The notes: a model not told the origin generated them from the sequence alone. A stretch of 64,000 nt of DNA from Fictibacillus sp. b24 (GCF_030348825.1 NZ_JAUCES010000005.1:1240001-1304000), one strand, 5' to 3'. Counted from the first letter of the stretch, positions 41,991 through 51,902 are shown. Numbers and translations: made by a program.

Positions 41991-43706
41991 ATGGTTAATA
42001 AAAAAGAGGTAGTACGTACACTTGAACAGATTGCTTTGTACCTTGAAATCTTAGGTGAAAATTCATTTAAAGTTTCTGCTTATCGTAAAGCGGCGAATGC
42101 TCTTGAGAGTGATGAGCGGACGATGGATGAGATCGGCGATGTGTCAAAGTTGAAAGGAATCGGTAAAGGAACAGCAACTGTTATCGTTGAAATGATGGAA
42201 AAAGGCGAGTCGGACCTTTTAGTAGAACTTCAGGAAAAAGTACCATCTGAATTGATTACTTTGCTGCAAGTTCCTAATCTTGGCGGAAAAAAGATTGCGA
42301 AACTTTATTCAGAGTTAGGTATAACGAATATTGAATCTCTTAAAGAAGCATGTGAAAATGGTAAAGTAAGAGAACTGGCAGGCTTTGGTGCAAAAACAGA
42401 AGAAAAAATATTATCTTCTCTAAAAGATCTTGGTAAACGCCCAGAAAGATTGCCGATAGCCTATATGCTCCCGATTGCTGAAAAGATCGAGTTGCAGCTG
42501 AAAAGAATGACAAACATTGAGAAGTTTTCTAGAGCGGGCAGCCTTAGACGTTACCGCGAAACGATAAAGGATTTGGACTTTATTATCTCTAGTAAAAATC
42601 CTGAGAAAGTGAAGGAACAGCTTCTGAATTTAGAGGGTGTCATAGATGTAATTGCAAGCGGCGGTACAAAAGTTTCTGTGGTGCTAGATGAAAAGTTGTC
42701 CGTCTCAGTTGATTTCCGAATCGTTGAACCAAAGCAATTTGCTACAACTCTGCATCATTTTACTGGTTCGATGGAGCATAATGTGAAAATGAGGCAGCTT
42801 GCTAAGGCTCGAGGGGAAAAAATCAGTGAGTATGGTGTTGAGAATATTGAAACAGGTGAGGTTAAAACGTTTGAGACTGAAGAAGAATTTTATTCGCATT
42901 TTAATTTAAACTGGATACCGCCTGAAGCTAGAGAAACCGGAGATGAAATTGAGCTTTTTAAAGAGACTCATGAGCTTATTCAATTGTCGGATATAAAAGG
43001 CGATCTTCATCTTCACTCAACCTGGAGTGATGGAGCTTTCTCTATTGAGGAAATGGCTGAAGAAGCAAGAAATAGAGGCTATGAGTTTATGGCGATCACT
43101 GATCATTCTCAATATTTGCGTGTAGCGAATGGTCTTACACCTGAAAGAGTTCGTATGCAGCGTCAAGAAATTAATAAATTGAATAAAAAATACTCAGATT
43201 TTAAAATTTTCGCGGGGATTGAAATGGATATACTACCCGATGGCACTTTAGATTATGATGATGCACTACTAGAGGAAATGGATTTTGTTATAGCAAGTAT
43301 TCATTCCGCCTTTTCACAAGACAAAAGCAAAATCATGAAACGCTTAAAAACAGCTCTAGAGCATAAAAAAGTAGACCTTATCGCTCATCCAACTGGACGA
43401 TTGATCGGCCGCAGAGAAGGGTATGACGTGGACATAGAGATGCTGCTGAAGCTCGCCTCTGAGACGGATACGGCAATTGAGTTAAATGCAAACCCTAATC
43501 GGTTGGACCTTGCACCTGAATGGCTGCAAAAAGCACAAGAGCTCGATGTAAAGATTGCGATAAACACAGATGCACATTATAAAGATACAATGAAACATAT
43601 GGAGATTGGAGCAGCGGTTGCACGAAAAGGTTTGATTAAAAAAAGCAGTGTAATAAACACGATGACTTTAAAAGAACTAGAAACCTATCTTAACCGTAAA
43701 AAATAG
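41991..43706 (+). CDS. polX: DNA polymerase/3'-5' exonuclease PolX
   Basis: Family X polymerase with proofreading for base excision repair. The ATG behind AGAGGAGAG gives 571 residues, matching the B. subtilis protein; the longer frame from 41865 enters the repeat. Domains: helix-hairpin-helix DNA binding and polymerase core (1-320), with the catalytic acids in KDLDFIISS near 195 and VDFRIV near 235, and a C-terminal PHP exonuclease domain starting GDLHLHSTWSDG near 337 with AITDHSQYL and AIELNANPNRLDL. mutS2 follows after 30 bases. Confidence 0.96.
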   Translation: MVNKKEVVRTLEQIALYLEILGENSFKVSAYRKAANALESDERTMDEIGDVSKLKGIGKGTATVIVEMMEKGESDLLVELQEKVPSELITLLQVPNLGGKKIAKLYSELGITNIESLKEACENGKVRELAGFGAKTEEKILSSLKDLGKRPERLPIAYMLPIAEKIELQLKRMTNIEKFSRAGSLRRYRETIKDLDFIISSKNPEKVKEQLLNLEGVIDVIASGGTKVSVVLDEKLSVSVDFRIVEPKQFATTLHHFTGSMEHNVKMRQLAKARGEKISEYGVENIETGEVKTFETEEEFYSHFNLNWIPPEARETGDEIELFKETHELIQLSDIKGDLHLHSTWSDGAFSIEEMAEEARNRGYEFMAITDHSQYLRVANGLTPERVRMQRQEINKLNKKYSDFKIFAGIEMDILPDGTLDYDDALLEEMDFVIASIHSAFSQDKSKIMKRLKTALEHKKVDLIAHPTGRLIGRREGYDVDIEMLLKLASETDTAIELNANPNRLDLAPEWLQKAQELDVKIAINTDAHYKDTMKHMEIGAAVARKGLIKKSSVINTMTLKELETYLNRKK

Positions 43707-43736
43707 CTCTAGATCCTCGAATCAGGAGGAAACAAT

Positions 43737-46094
43737 ATGCAAGAAAAAATGCTGCGTGTTTTAGAATTGAGAAAAGTGATTGATCGGCTAAAAAAGCATG
43801 CAAGCTGCTCACTTGGACTTAATAAAATTGATTCGCTCATGCCTTTTACAACACTTGAAGAAGTGACTGAAGCACAAGAAGCGACAGATGAAGGGGTAAA
43901 AGTCCTGCGTTTAAAAGGACAAGTTCCGTTTGGCGGGATCTTTGATATTTCTTCAAACGTGAAGCGTTCTAAAATAGGAAGCCTGCTTAACGAAGAAGAC
44001 CTGATGGATATTGCTTCCACTCTTTATGGGGGAAGACGGTTCAAAAGATTTATTGAGGGATTAACTGAGGATGGGATCGAACTGCGTATTTTAAGTTATG
44101 CGGCAGATCAAATCGTCCCTCTTCACGAACTTGAACAAGCCATAAAAAATTGTATTGATGACAATGGTCACATGATGGATAGTGCCAGTCCGGAACTGCG
44201 CGCGATTCGTCAGCAGCTTCGTACGTTTGAAGCGAGAGTAAGAGAAAAACTTGAATCCATCGTAAGGTCTTCGAGCTATCAAAAGATGTTATCAGACTCG
44301 ATAATCACCATTCGTAATGATCGATTTGTTATTCCGGTTAAACAGGAGTATAGAGGCAATTTTGGCGGAATGGTGCATGATCAATCTGCTAGTGGAGCAA
44401 CTTTGTTCATCGAACCTCAATCCGTTGTAACGGTTAACAATCAGGTGAAGGAAGCAAAAGCAAAAGAAGCACGAGAGATCGAAAAGATTTTAAGAGAGCT
44501 CACTTCACAGGTAGCTGAGAGTGCTGACGATATCTTAGTAAACGTAGACATTCTAGCTGAAATGGATTTCATTTTAGCGAAAGCAAGATTTTCTCATGAG
44601 TTAAAGTGTACGCGTCCAATTATGAATGATAAAGGATTTATTTCATTGAACAGCGGAAGACACCCTCTTCTCGATCAAGAAACTGTTGTCCCAACAAGCG
44701 TTATGTTAGGCGGTGAATATCAATCACTTGTTATTACTGGTCCTAACACCGGGGGTAAAACAGTTACACTTAAAACAATAGGACTCCTTACGCTGATGGC
44801 ACAATGCGGACTTCAAATTCCTGCTCAGGAAGAATCGGAAATGGCTGTGTTTAAGAGTATTTACGCTGATATCGGTGATGAGCAATCGATTGAACAATCA
44901 TTGAGTACGTTTTCTTCACATATGGTGAATATTGTGGATATTTTAAACAAGATTGATTTCGAATCACTTGTACTCTTTGATGAATTAGGTGCAGGAACAG
45001 ATCCCCAGGAAGGGGCAGCACTTGCTATCTCAATCCTGGATTTTGTTTTCGCAAGAGGAGCAAGGGTTGTAGCAACGACACACTACAGTGAACTAAAAGC
45101 ATACGCTTATAACCGTCCCGGTGTAATGAATGCATCCGTTGAATTTGATGTGCAGACTCTAAGGCCGACATATCGGTTATTAGTTGGAGTTCCGGGCCGA
45201 AGCAACGCGTTTGAAATTTCGAAAAGACTAGGACTCCGCCAGGATATTATTGATTTAGCGAGATCACAGATCAGTGAAGATGAAAACAAGATTGATAATA
45301 TGATTAAGTCTCTTGAGGATAACCGCAAACAAGCAGAAAAAGAGATGGAAGAAGCTGAACGCCGAAGAAAAGAAGCAGAGTCTATAAAAGCTGACTTGGC
45401 AAGAGAGCTCGAGCTTTTCCAAAATGAAAAAGAACGACTGTATGAAAAAGCGAAAACAGAAGCAGAGAAAGCTGTTGTAAAAGCGCGTGAAACGGCTGAA
45501 GAAATCATTCATGAGATCCGCGAGCTTCAAAAAGCTGGCGGACAGATTAAAGAACATAAGCTAATTGAAGCGAAAAAGAGATTGGAAGAAGCCGTTCCTC
45601 AATCAAAAACCAAAAGCAAGAAGCCCAAAGCCGTATCAACCAAGAAAGAATATGTTCCTGGAGATGAAGTAAGAGTACTCAGCGTTGGGCAAAAAGGACA
45701 TATTGTTGAAAAGGTGAGCAGCACCGAATACCAAGTTCAAATCGGAATCTTAAAAATGAATGTTTCAGAGAAAGATTTGGAATGGGTAAAACAAAGTAAA
45801 CCGAAACCTGAACCGCGTTCATTCGTAAAAGTAACAGGAAACTCAGACTCTTCACGACCTGAACTGGATCTTCGCGGGAAACGATACGAAGATGCGATGC
45901 TCGAAGTGGACCGCTATTTGGATGAAGCTCTATTGGCAGGCTTTAATCAAGTGTATATCATACATGGTAAAGGTACTGGTGCATTAAGAAAGGGCGTTCA
46001 AGATCTTTTGAAAACTCATCGAAATGTGAAATCCACTCGGATGGGTGCCGCCGGTGAAGGCGGGGGCGGAGTAACCGTAGCTGTGTTAAAGTAA
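43737..46094 (+). CDS. mutS2: Endonuclease MutS2 (Smr-domain MutS homologue)
   Basis: MutS-like ATPase linked to recombination control and, in B. subtilis, to rescue of collided ribosomes. The 785 residues show the MutS core with Walker A TGPNTGGKTV near 335, VLFDELGAGTDPQEGA near 412, and a long charged coiled-coil region (about 515-640); the C-terminal Smr nuclease domain starts LDLRGKRYEDAMLEVDRYL near 705 and contains HGKGTGALR. AGGAGGAA lies before the ATG. It follows polX as in B. subtilis. Confidence 0.96.
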   Translation: MQEKMLRVLELRKVIDRLKKHASCSLGLNKIDSLMPFTTLEEVTEAQEATDEGVKVLRLKGQVPFGGIFDISSNVKRSKIGSLLNEEDLMDIASTLYGGRRFKRFIEGLTEDGIELRILSYAADQIVPLHELEQAIKNCIDDNGHMMDSASPELRAIRQQLRTFEARVREKLESIVRSSSYQKMLSDSIITIRNDRFVIPVKQEYRGNFGGMVHDQSASGATLFIEPQSVVTVNNQVKEAKAKEAREIEKILRELTSQVAESADDILVNVDILAEMDFILAKARFSHELKCTRPIMNDKGFISLNSGRHPLLDQETVVPTSVMLGGEYQSLVITGPNTGGKTVTLKTIGLLTLMAQCGLQIPAQEESEMAVFKSIYADIGDEQSIEQSLSTFSSHMVNIVDILNKIDFESLVLFDELGAGTDPQEGAALAISILDFVFARGARVVATTHYSELKAYAYNRPGVMNASVEFDVQTLRPTYRLLVGVPGRSNAFEISKRLGLRQDIIDLARSQISEDENKIDNMIKSLEDNRKQAEKEMEEAERRRKEAESIKADLARELELFQNEKERLYEKAKTEAEKAVVKARETAEEIIHEIRELQKAGGQIKEHKLIEAKKRLEEAVPQSKTKSKKPKAVSTKKEYVPGDEVRVLSVGQKGHIVEKVSSTEYQVQIGILKMNVSEKDLEWVKQSKPKPEPRSFVKVTGNSDSSRPELDLRGKRYEDAMLEVDRYLDEALLAGFNQVYIIHGKGTGALRKGVQDLLKTHRNVKSTRMGAAGEGGGGVTVAVLK

Positions 46095-46183
46095 GAGGAG
46101 ATTCTGGGTTCATTCATGGAAAAGACCCTAATCTCACACACATAACACACATAACCAAGCCATTTACAAAGGGGTATTGCTGA

Positions 46184-46588
46184 ATGGATTTTATGAGTAA
46201 CGCGTTTGTTAAAACAGCCGCAAACTACAGTGTTGTAGTGCTATGTCTTGTCGTCTTTTTGGCTGTATTTGAACTTGTTACCCGTTATAAAAACTGGGTG
46301 GAGATCAAAAATGGAAATTTTTCCGTTGCAATGGCTACAGGCGGGAAAATTTTTGGTATCGCAAATATTTTCCGCTATTCTATTGCTCAGAATGATTCCT
46401 TGATCATGATGATTACATGGGGAATCTATGGGTTTGTATTGCTTTTGATCGGTTATTTTATTTTTGAATTTCTGACTCCTAAGTTTCAGATTGATAAAGA
46501 AATCGAGAATGATAACCGAGCGGTTGGTTTTATTTCAATGGTCATTTCTATTGGTTTATCGTTTGTAATCGGTGAAGGAATCGAATAG
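46184..46588 (+). CDS. yshE: DUF350 family membrane protein YshE
   Basis: A 134-residue membrane protein with four hydrophobic segments (about 10-30, 50-68, 75-98, 110-130). It fits the DUF350 family, small membrane proteins in pairs of helices whose function is not known. The gap behind mutS2 (about 90 bases) has no terminator I can see, so the genes may be co-transcribed. In B. subtilis yshE follows mutSB in the same way. Confidence 0.85.
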   Translation: MDFMSNAFVKTAANYSVVVLCLVVFLAVFELVTRYKNWVEIKNGNFSVAMATGGKIFGIANIFRYSIAQNDSLIMMITWGIYGFVLLLIGYFIFEFLTPKFQIDKEIENDNRAVGFISMVISIGLSFVIGEGIE

Positions 46589-46603
46589 CTGAAGGGAATA
46601 AAT

Positions 46604-46687
46604 ATGGAAACATTATTTAAAGTTTTGTTTGTACTAAGCGGAGTTTTTATCGCCGCAGGTCTTATATACTTATTTTTCTTTGCGTAA
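46604..46687 (+). CDS. Very small single-helix membrane protein
   Basis: A 27-residue open frame starting METLFKVLFVLSG, whose chain is one hydrophobic helix from about residue 5 to the end (VFIAAGLIYLFFFA). GAAGGGA lies 7 bases before the ATG, it begins 15 bases after yshE and a strong terminator follows right behind it. This position, bounded by gene and terminator, supports a real gene. I know no function. A chance open frame remains possible. Confidence 0.5.
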   Translation: METLFKVLFVLSGVFIAAGLIYLFFFA

Positions 46688-46729
46688 GCGAAAACCCGGG
46701 ACTAGTTTTTTGGTCCTGGGTTTTTTATT
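46688..46729 (+). terminator. Terminator after the small membrane gene
   Basis: AAAACCCGGGACTAG and the later GTCCTGGGTTTT pair around TTTTTTG, with a T-run behind. Confidence 0.85.
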
Positions 46730-46852
46730 CCTCATTTAACTAATAATTTTTAATTTTTAAAAAAGTATATAAAATTGTATCCGTTTTCAATATAATAGGA
46801 ATAAAGATATAGAAATTTTGAAGGAAGGCGTGAATTAAAGGAGGAGATGCAA

Positions 46853-48538
46853 GTGGAAAGACGGTGGCTTAACAGTTACCCAAGTGAAATTCCGGGACAT
46901 CTTGATTACGACAGCAAACCTTTATTCGCGTATTTAGAGTTAGCAGCAGAAGAAAAAAGAGACAATACTGCTGTACATTTTTTAGGGAAAACATTAACGT
47001 TTGGTGAGCTTCACGAAAGCAGTTTGCGGTTCGCACATGCTCTGTCAACACTTGGAGTGAAAAAAGGAGACCGGGTCGCTATCATGCTGCCTAACTGTCC
47101 TCAAGCAGTGATTGCTTATTACGGAAGCCTTTTCTTAGGTGCAATCGTTGTTCAAACCAATCCGCTCTACACAGAAAGAGAACTTCGCCATCAACTTTCT
47201 GATAGCGGTGCGAAAGTCATCGTTGGATTAGATTTGTTGTTCGGCAGGATCTCAGCAGTTCGTGGGGATACGAACCTTGAGCACATTGTCATGACATCGG
47301 TTAAGGATTATCTGCCATTTCCAAAGAACCTACTGTATCCTTTTGTTCAAAAAAGGCAGAATCCAACTGTTGTGGTCGATATCTCTTATAATCACGAAGT
47401 TCATTCGTTTCGTGATCTGCTTAAACGCTCACAGGCGATTAAGCCTCAAACAGAGATCGTACCAGATGAAGATCTTGCACTGCTGCAATACACCGGAGGT
47501 ACTACAGGGCCTGCAAAAGGTGTAATGCTCACTCACAAGAATCTAGTGACAAATGCACTTCAATGCAATGCGTGGATGTACAAGAATAGAGACGGTAAAG
47601 AAAAGATACTTGGTGCTCTGCCATTTTTTCATGTGTACGGCATGACATGTGTTATGAATTTAGGCATCATTACCAAAGCAGAGATGATTATATTGCCTCG
47701 TTTTGATCCTGCACAAGTTCTTAAAACAATTCATAAGGAGCGCCCAACACTTTTCCCAGGAGCTCCAACTATGTATATTGCATTGCTTAATCATCCAGAT
47801 TTAAAGAAGTATGATTTATCTTCTATTCAAGCGTGTATCAGCGGGTCAGCAGCACTTCCGTTAGAAGTTCAAGAAAAATTTCAGGCAGTCATATCCGGTT
47901 CGCTTGTTGAAGGATATGGACTTACTGAAGCATCACCTGTTACACATGCCAACCTAATCTACGGAAAACAAATAAAAGGAAGTATTGGTTTGCCGTGGCC
48001 AAATACTGAGGCAGCTATTATCTCTGCAGAAACAGGAGATTGGGCAGAACCTGGAGAGATCGGGGAGTTGGCTGTTCGAGGACCTCAAGTTATGAAAGGC
48101 TATTGGAATCAACCCGAGGAAACCGCATCCGTTTTCAGGGAAGATTGGCTAATCACAGGGGATATGGGTTATATGGATGACAATGGATACTTTTATATCG
48201 TGGACCGTAAGAAGGATTTGATTATCGCTGGCGGATTTAACATTTATCCACGTGAAGTAGAAGAAGTTCTCTATGAACACGAAAAAGTAAAAGAAGCTGT
48301 AGTAGTTGGTGTTCCAGATGAATACCGAGGCGAAACAGTAAAAGCTTTTGTTGTGTTAAAAGAAGGTGCTGAATGTTCGGAAGAAGAATTAAACAAATTC
48401 TGCAGAGAGCATCTTGCATCCTTTAAAGTTCCAAGACTTTACGAGTTTAGGACTGAACTTCCGAAAACGATGGTAGGAAAAATATTAAGAAGAGTTCTTT
48501 TAGAAGAAGAACGTGAAAAAGCAATCCAAAAAACGTAA
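46853..48538 (+). CDS. lcfA: Long-chain fatty-acid-CoA ligase
   Basis: Activates fatty acids to acyl-CoA for beta-oxidation. The start is GTG 46853, 7 bases behind AAAGGAGGAG; the ATG at 46847 sits inside the ribosome site. The 561-residue protein has the adenylate-forming motifs: LLQYTGGTTGPAKGVMLTHKN near 205, EGYGLTEASPV near 354, VDRKKDLIIAGGFNIYPREVEE near 443, and KTMVGKILRRVL near the end (catalytic Lys). It is the first gene of the fatty-acid degradation cluster. Its terminator separates it from fadR. Confidence 0.95.
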   Translation: MERRWLNSYPSEIPGHLDYDSKPLFAYLELAAEEKRDNTAVHFLGKTLTFGELHESSLRFAHALSTLGVKKGDRVAIMLPNCPQAVIAYYGSLFLGAIVVQTNPLYTERELRHQLSDSGAKVIVGLDLLFGRISAVRGDTNLEHIVMTSVKDYLPFPKNLLYPFVQKRQNPTVVVDISYNHEVHSFRDLLKRSQAIKPQTEIVPDEDLALLQYTGGTTGPAKGVMLTHKNLVTNALQCNAWMYKNRDGKEKILGALPFFHVYGMTCVMNLGIITKAEMIILPRFDPAQVLKTIHKERPTLFPGAPTMYIALLNHPDLKKYDLSSIQACISGSAALPLEVQEKFQAVISGSLVEGYGLTEASPVTHANLIYGKQIKGSIGLPWPNTEAAIISAETGDWAEPGEIGELAVRGPQVMKGYWNQPEETASVFREDWLITGDMGYMDDNGYFYIVDRKKDLIIAGGFNIYPREVEEVLYEHEKVKEAVVVGVPDEYRGETVKAFVVLKEGAECSEEELNKFCREHLASFKVPRLYEFRTELPKTMVGKILRRVLLEEEREKAIQKT

Positions 48539-48564
48539 AAGCTGCCTATAGGCGGCTTTTTACG
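48536..48564 (+). terminator. Terminator after lcfA
   Basis: AAAAGCTGCCTA and TAGGCGGCTTTTT form a tight stem that includes the lcfA stop codon. Confidence 0.85.
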
Positions 48565-48638
48565 TTTAAATGCTTTTTTATTTGCAGTTCATTTTAACTT
48601 ACACTTGTAAAATATATTTAAAAAGTGACATAATGAAA

Positions 48639-48668
48639 TTGACAGAAAAGAAAGATTTGTTTTACAAT
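48639..48668 (+). promoter_or_regulatory. fadR operon promoter
   Basis: TTGACA and TACAAT separated by 18 bases. Confidence 0.7.
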
Positions 48669-48670
48669 TA

Positions 48671-48688
48671 TGAATGAACAATCATTCA
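48671..48688 (+). promoter_or_regulatory. FadR operator
   Basis: TGAATGAACAATCATTCA is an almost perfect palindrome matching the Bacillus FadR box TGAATGA-N4-TCATTCA. It covers the expected transcription start just behind the -10 box, so FadR would repress its own operon. I see no such box before lcfA. Confidence 0.88.
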
Positions 48689-48731
48689 TTTTTTACAAAG
48701 TGATTGTCTTATACAAAAAGAGGCGATAGCA

Positions 48732-49331
48732 ATGAAACGTAAAGGTCCAAAATATGAAAAAATAATTGATGCTGCTGTTAATGTGATTGCAGAAAACGGT
48801 TATCATCAATCCCAAGTTTCAAAGATAGCGAAAGAAGCGGGTGTCGCTGATGGCACCATCTATCTATATTTTAAAAATAAAGAAGATCTGCTTGTTTCTG
48901 TTTTTAATGAAAAGATGGGGACCTTTATTGAAAAGACAGAAAACGAGCTGAAAAACAATGATTCAGCTATAGAGAAGCTTAGAATTCTAGTGGAGATGCA
49001 CTTTAAGCAACTCACTGCTGATTTTGAACTATCAATCGTTACACAGTTGGAACTCCGTCAAACAAACAGACAGCTTCGTGCAAAAATCGGAGAGGTATTA
49101 AAGCGTTATTTGAATTTAATCGACTCTATTTTAAAAGACGGCATGAATGAAGGTGTGTTTGTAAAAAACATGGATTACCGATTGGCTCGACAAATGATTT
49201 TCGGGACGATTGATGAAACTGCTACAAACTGGGTGATGAATGATCATCGATATGATCTTCCTGCTCTTGCGGGACCTGTGCACCAAATGCTTGTTAACGG
49301 TCTGTCAGTCAGGTCTGTTCAATCAGATTGA
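48732..49331 (+). CDS. fadR: TetR-family fatty-acid repressor FadR
   Basis: Represses beta-oxidation genes until long-chain acyl-CoA releases it. The 199-residue protein has the TetR helix-turn-helix near residues 15-60 (GYHQSQVSKIAKEAGVADGTIYLYFKNKEDLL) and a helical ligand domain. A palindromic operator overlaps its own promoter. It heads fadR-fadB-etfB-etfA, the B. subtilis arrangement. Confidence 0.95.
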   Translation: MKRKGPKYEKIIDAAVNVIAENGYHQSQVSKIAKEAGVADGTIYLYFKNKEDLLVSVFNEKMGTFIEKTENELKNNDSAIEKLRILVEMHFKQLTADFELSIVTQLELRQTNRQLRAKIGEVLKRYLNLIDSILKDGMNEGVFVKNMDYRLARQMIFGTIDETATNWVMNDHRYDLPALAGPVHQMLVNGLSVRSVQSD

Positions 49332-49359
49332 TATCTATAAATAAGGAGGGGTTGCACAA

Positions 49360-50133
49360 TTGGAATTCTTACAAATCGAAACACAAAATAAAGTGGCAAC
49401 AATTAAACTCAACCGCGCACCTGCCAATGCGTTGTCCACTGGAGTTATACAAGAAATTGTTCAAGCGCTCGATCAGATTGAAAACGATAACTCTATAAAA
49501 GTCGTTGTCATTCTTGGAGAAGGCCGATTCTTTTCAGCAGGAGCTGATATAAAAGAATTTACAGAAGTACCTGACGAAAAAGGCTTCGCTGAGCTAGGGA
49601 AAAAAGGACAGGATGTTTTCAACAGAATTGAACAATTTTCAAAACCGGTAATAGCAGCTATTCATGGCGCGGCTCTTGGCGGTGGCTTGGAACTTGCGAT
49701 GAGCTGCCACATAAGACTTGTTACAGAAGATGCTAAGCTAGGACTTCCAGAACTTACGCTAGGCTTAGTACCTGGTTTTGCGGGAACGCAGAGGCTTCCT
49801 CAACTTGTTGGAGTACCGAAAGCTTGTGAAATGCTCCTTTCTAGTAAACCGATCTCTGGAAAAGATGCTGTCACATACGGTTTAGCGAATGATGCTTTTC
49901 CAGCTGAAGAACTTTTTGAAAAGGCTTACAAAATGGCGGGGGACTTTTCAGAAAAAAGTGCTGTATCCATCAAGTACACGCTAGAGTTATTGAATTATGC
50001 AAAACACGGCCTTTATGAAAAAGGGGCTGAGAAAGAACAAGAGTTGTTTGGCAAAGCATTTAAAAGTTTCGACGGACAAGAAGGAATCGCTGCATTTATT
50101 GAAAAAAGAAAGCCTGAATTTCAGGACCGATAA
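49360..50133 (+). CDS. fadB: Enoyl-CoA hydratase
   Basis: Hydrates trans-2-enoyl-CoA in beta-oxidation. The start is TTG 49360, behind AAGGAGGGG. The 257-residue crotonase-fold protein shows GRFFSAGADIKEF near 63-75 (oxyanion hole) and the signature AAIHGAALGGGLELAMSCHIR near 100-120, with Glu in GLPELTLGLVPGFAGTQRL. It is co-transcribed with fadR and the electron-transfer flavoprotein genes. Confidence 0.95.
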   Translation: MEFLQIETQNKVATIKLNRAPANALSTGVIQEIVQALDQIENDNSIKVVVILGEGRFFSAGADIKEFTEVPDEKGFAELGKKGQDVFNRIEQFSKPVIAAIHGAALGGGLELAMSCHIRLVTEDAKLGLPELTLGLVPGFAGTQRLPQLVGVPKACEMLLSSKPISGKDAVTYGLANDAFPAEELFEKAYKMAGDFSEKSAVSIKYTLELLNYAKHGLYEKGAEKEQELFGKAFKSFDGQEGIAAFIEKRKPEFQDR

Positions 50134-50147
50134 TTAGGAGGGTAACG

Positions 50148-50918
50148 ATGAATATTTTTGTTATTTTAAAACGTACTTTTGATACAGAAGAAAAAATCAC
50201 TGTTTCAAACAATAAGATCTCTGAAGACAGCGCAGAATTTATCATTAATCCTTATGACGAGTATGCGATCGAAGAAGCGATCACATTAAAGGATGCTCAT
50301 GGCGGTACAGTAACGGTTGTAACGGTTGGGGATGAAGACTCTGAAAAAGAACTTCGTACAGCTTTAGCAATGGGCGCTGATCAAGCGGTTCTTATCTCAA
50401 ATGAAGACTTAGACAGTCAAGATCAATTTACGACTTCATCAGTATTAGCGGCATATTTTAAAGATAAAGAGTACGATATTATTCTAGGTGGAAACGTTGC
50501 GATCGATAATGGAACAGGTCAAGTAGGTCCGCGACTTGCAGAACTTCTAGATATTCCGCACGTAACGACAATTACGAAGATTGAAGTGAATGGAACAACG
50601 GTAAATATTGAACGTGATGTTGAAGGAGATCTTGAAAAAATTGAAACGACTCTTCCTTTACTAGTTACGGCGCAGCAAGGATTGAATGAACCTCGTTATC
50701 CTTCTCTTCCGGGGATCATGAAAGCGAAGAAAAAACCGCTTGAAACCCTGGAGTTAGATGATCTCGATATTGATGAAGATGACGTAGAAGCAAAAACAAA
50801 AACAGTAGAAGTTTATCTTCCTCCTAAAAAGGAAGCTGGAAAAATCCTATCAGGTGAAACTCCAGACCAAGTGAAAGAACTTGTATCTCTGTTAAGAAAC
50901 GAAGCGAAGGTAATATAA
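50148..50918 (+). CDS. etfB: Electron transfer flavoprotein beta subunit
   Basis: One half of the ETF dimer that passes electrons from acyl-CoA dehydrogenases to the respiratory chain; this subunit binds AMP. The 256-residue chain has VILKRTFDTEEKI at its start, ALAMGADQAVLISNED near 70-85 and the signature VTTITKIEV and LPLLVTAQQGLNEPRYPSLPGIMKAKKKP. TAGGAGGG lies before the ATG. It sits 14 bases after fadB and 12 before etfA. Confidence 0.96.
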   Translation: MNIFVILKRTFDTEEKITVSNNKISEDSAEFIINPYDEYAIEEAITLKDAHGGTVTVVTVGDEDSEKELRTALAMGADQAVLISNEDLDSQDQFTTSSVLAAYFKDKEYDIILGGNVAIDNGTGQVGPRLAELLDIPHVTTITKIEVNGTTVNIERDVEGDLEKIETTLPLLVTAQQGLNEPRYPSLPGIMKAKKKPLETLELDDLDIDEDDVEAKTKTVEVYLPPKKEAGKILSGETPDQVKELVSLLRNEAKVI

Positions 50919-50930
50919 GGAGGAGTCATC

Positions 50931-51902
50931 ATGGCAAAAAAAGTTTTAGTACTTGCAGAATCCCGTGACGGTGCATTACGTAATGTTTCATTTGAAGCAA
51001 TTGCAGCAGCAAAAGAAATTTCTGGCGGAGGAGAAGTGTTCGCTGTATTATGTGGTGACTCCGTTCAAGCGTTAGCAGCAGAATTATTCCACTATGGTGC
51101 TGACCGTGTTCTTGTGGCTGAAGATGAGAAACTGGCAAACTATACACCAGATGGTTATTTTCAAACATTGAAGCAAATCATCGACGACGAGAGCCCGGAA
51201 GCCATCGTATTCGGACATACATCACTAGGTAAAGACTTGTCACCAAGACTTGCAGCACGTTTAGAATCAGGACTGATCTCAGATGTAACAGGTCTTGAAC
51301 AAGCTGGTGAGAACACTGTATTTACTCGTCCTGTATATTCGGGGAAAGCATTTGAAAAGAAATTAATTTCCGATGGACTAGTATTCGTGACGATTCGTCC
51401 AAATAACATCACCCCTCTAGAAAAGGATGAGTCTAAAACAGGTGATGTTAAGTCAGTTTCTGTTGAAATCAAGGACATAAGAACAATTGTAAAAGAAGTT
51501 GTTCGTAAAGCATCGACAGGGGTTGACCTTTCTGAAGCTAAAATAATCGTTGCGGGAGGCCGCGGTGTGAAATCTGAAGATGGATTCAAACCTCTTCAAG
51601 AGCTTGCGGATGTACTTGGAGCAGCTGTTGGTGCTTCTCGTGGAGCTTGTGATGCTGATTATTGTGATTATTCACTTCAAATTGGCCAAACAGGTAAAGT
51701 AGTTACTCCTGATCTGTATATTGCTTGTGGAATCTCAGGAGCTATTCAGCATTTAGCTGGTATGTCCAACTCAAAAGTTATTGTAGCAATCAATAAAGAT
51801 CCAGAGGCAAGCATCTTCTCTGTTGCTGATTATGGAATCGTAGGAGATCTGTTTGAAGTAGTACCTTTATTAACAGAAGAGTTTAAGAAAGTGTTAGTAT
51901 AG
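50931..51902 (+). CDS. etfA: Electron transfer flavoprotein alpha subunit
   Basis: FAD-binding half of the ETF dimer. The 323-residue protein has the alpha-type N-terminal domain and the C-terminal FAD domain from about 195: VAGGRGVKSEDGFKPL, GASRGACDADYCDYSLQIGQTGKVV and PDLYIACGISGAIQHLAGM, where FAD contacts lie. AGGAGG lies before the ATG. A terminator follows, ending the operon. Confidence 0.96.
   Translation: MAKKVLVLAESRDGALRNVSFEAIAAAKEISGGGEVFAVLCGDSVQALAAELFHYGADRVLVAEDEKLANYTPDGYFQTLKQIIDDESPEAIVFGHTSLGKDLSPRLAARLESGLISDVTGLEQAGENTVFTRPVYSGKAFEKKLISDGLVFVTIRPNNITPLEKDESKTGDVKSVSVEIKDIRTIVKEVVRKASTGVDLSEAKIIVAGGRGVKSEDGFKPLQELADVLGAAVGASRGACDADYCDYSLQIGQTGKVVTPDLYIACGISGAIQHLAGMSNSKVIVAINKDPEASIFSVADYGIVGDLFEVVPLLTEEFKKVLV

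Noticed and set aside
45107-45557. Long antisense frames within mutS2, pheT, polA and icd
   Set aside because: They mirror the coiled-coil or high-bias codons of genes with clear motifs on the plus strand and have no start signals.
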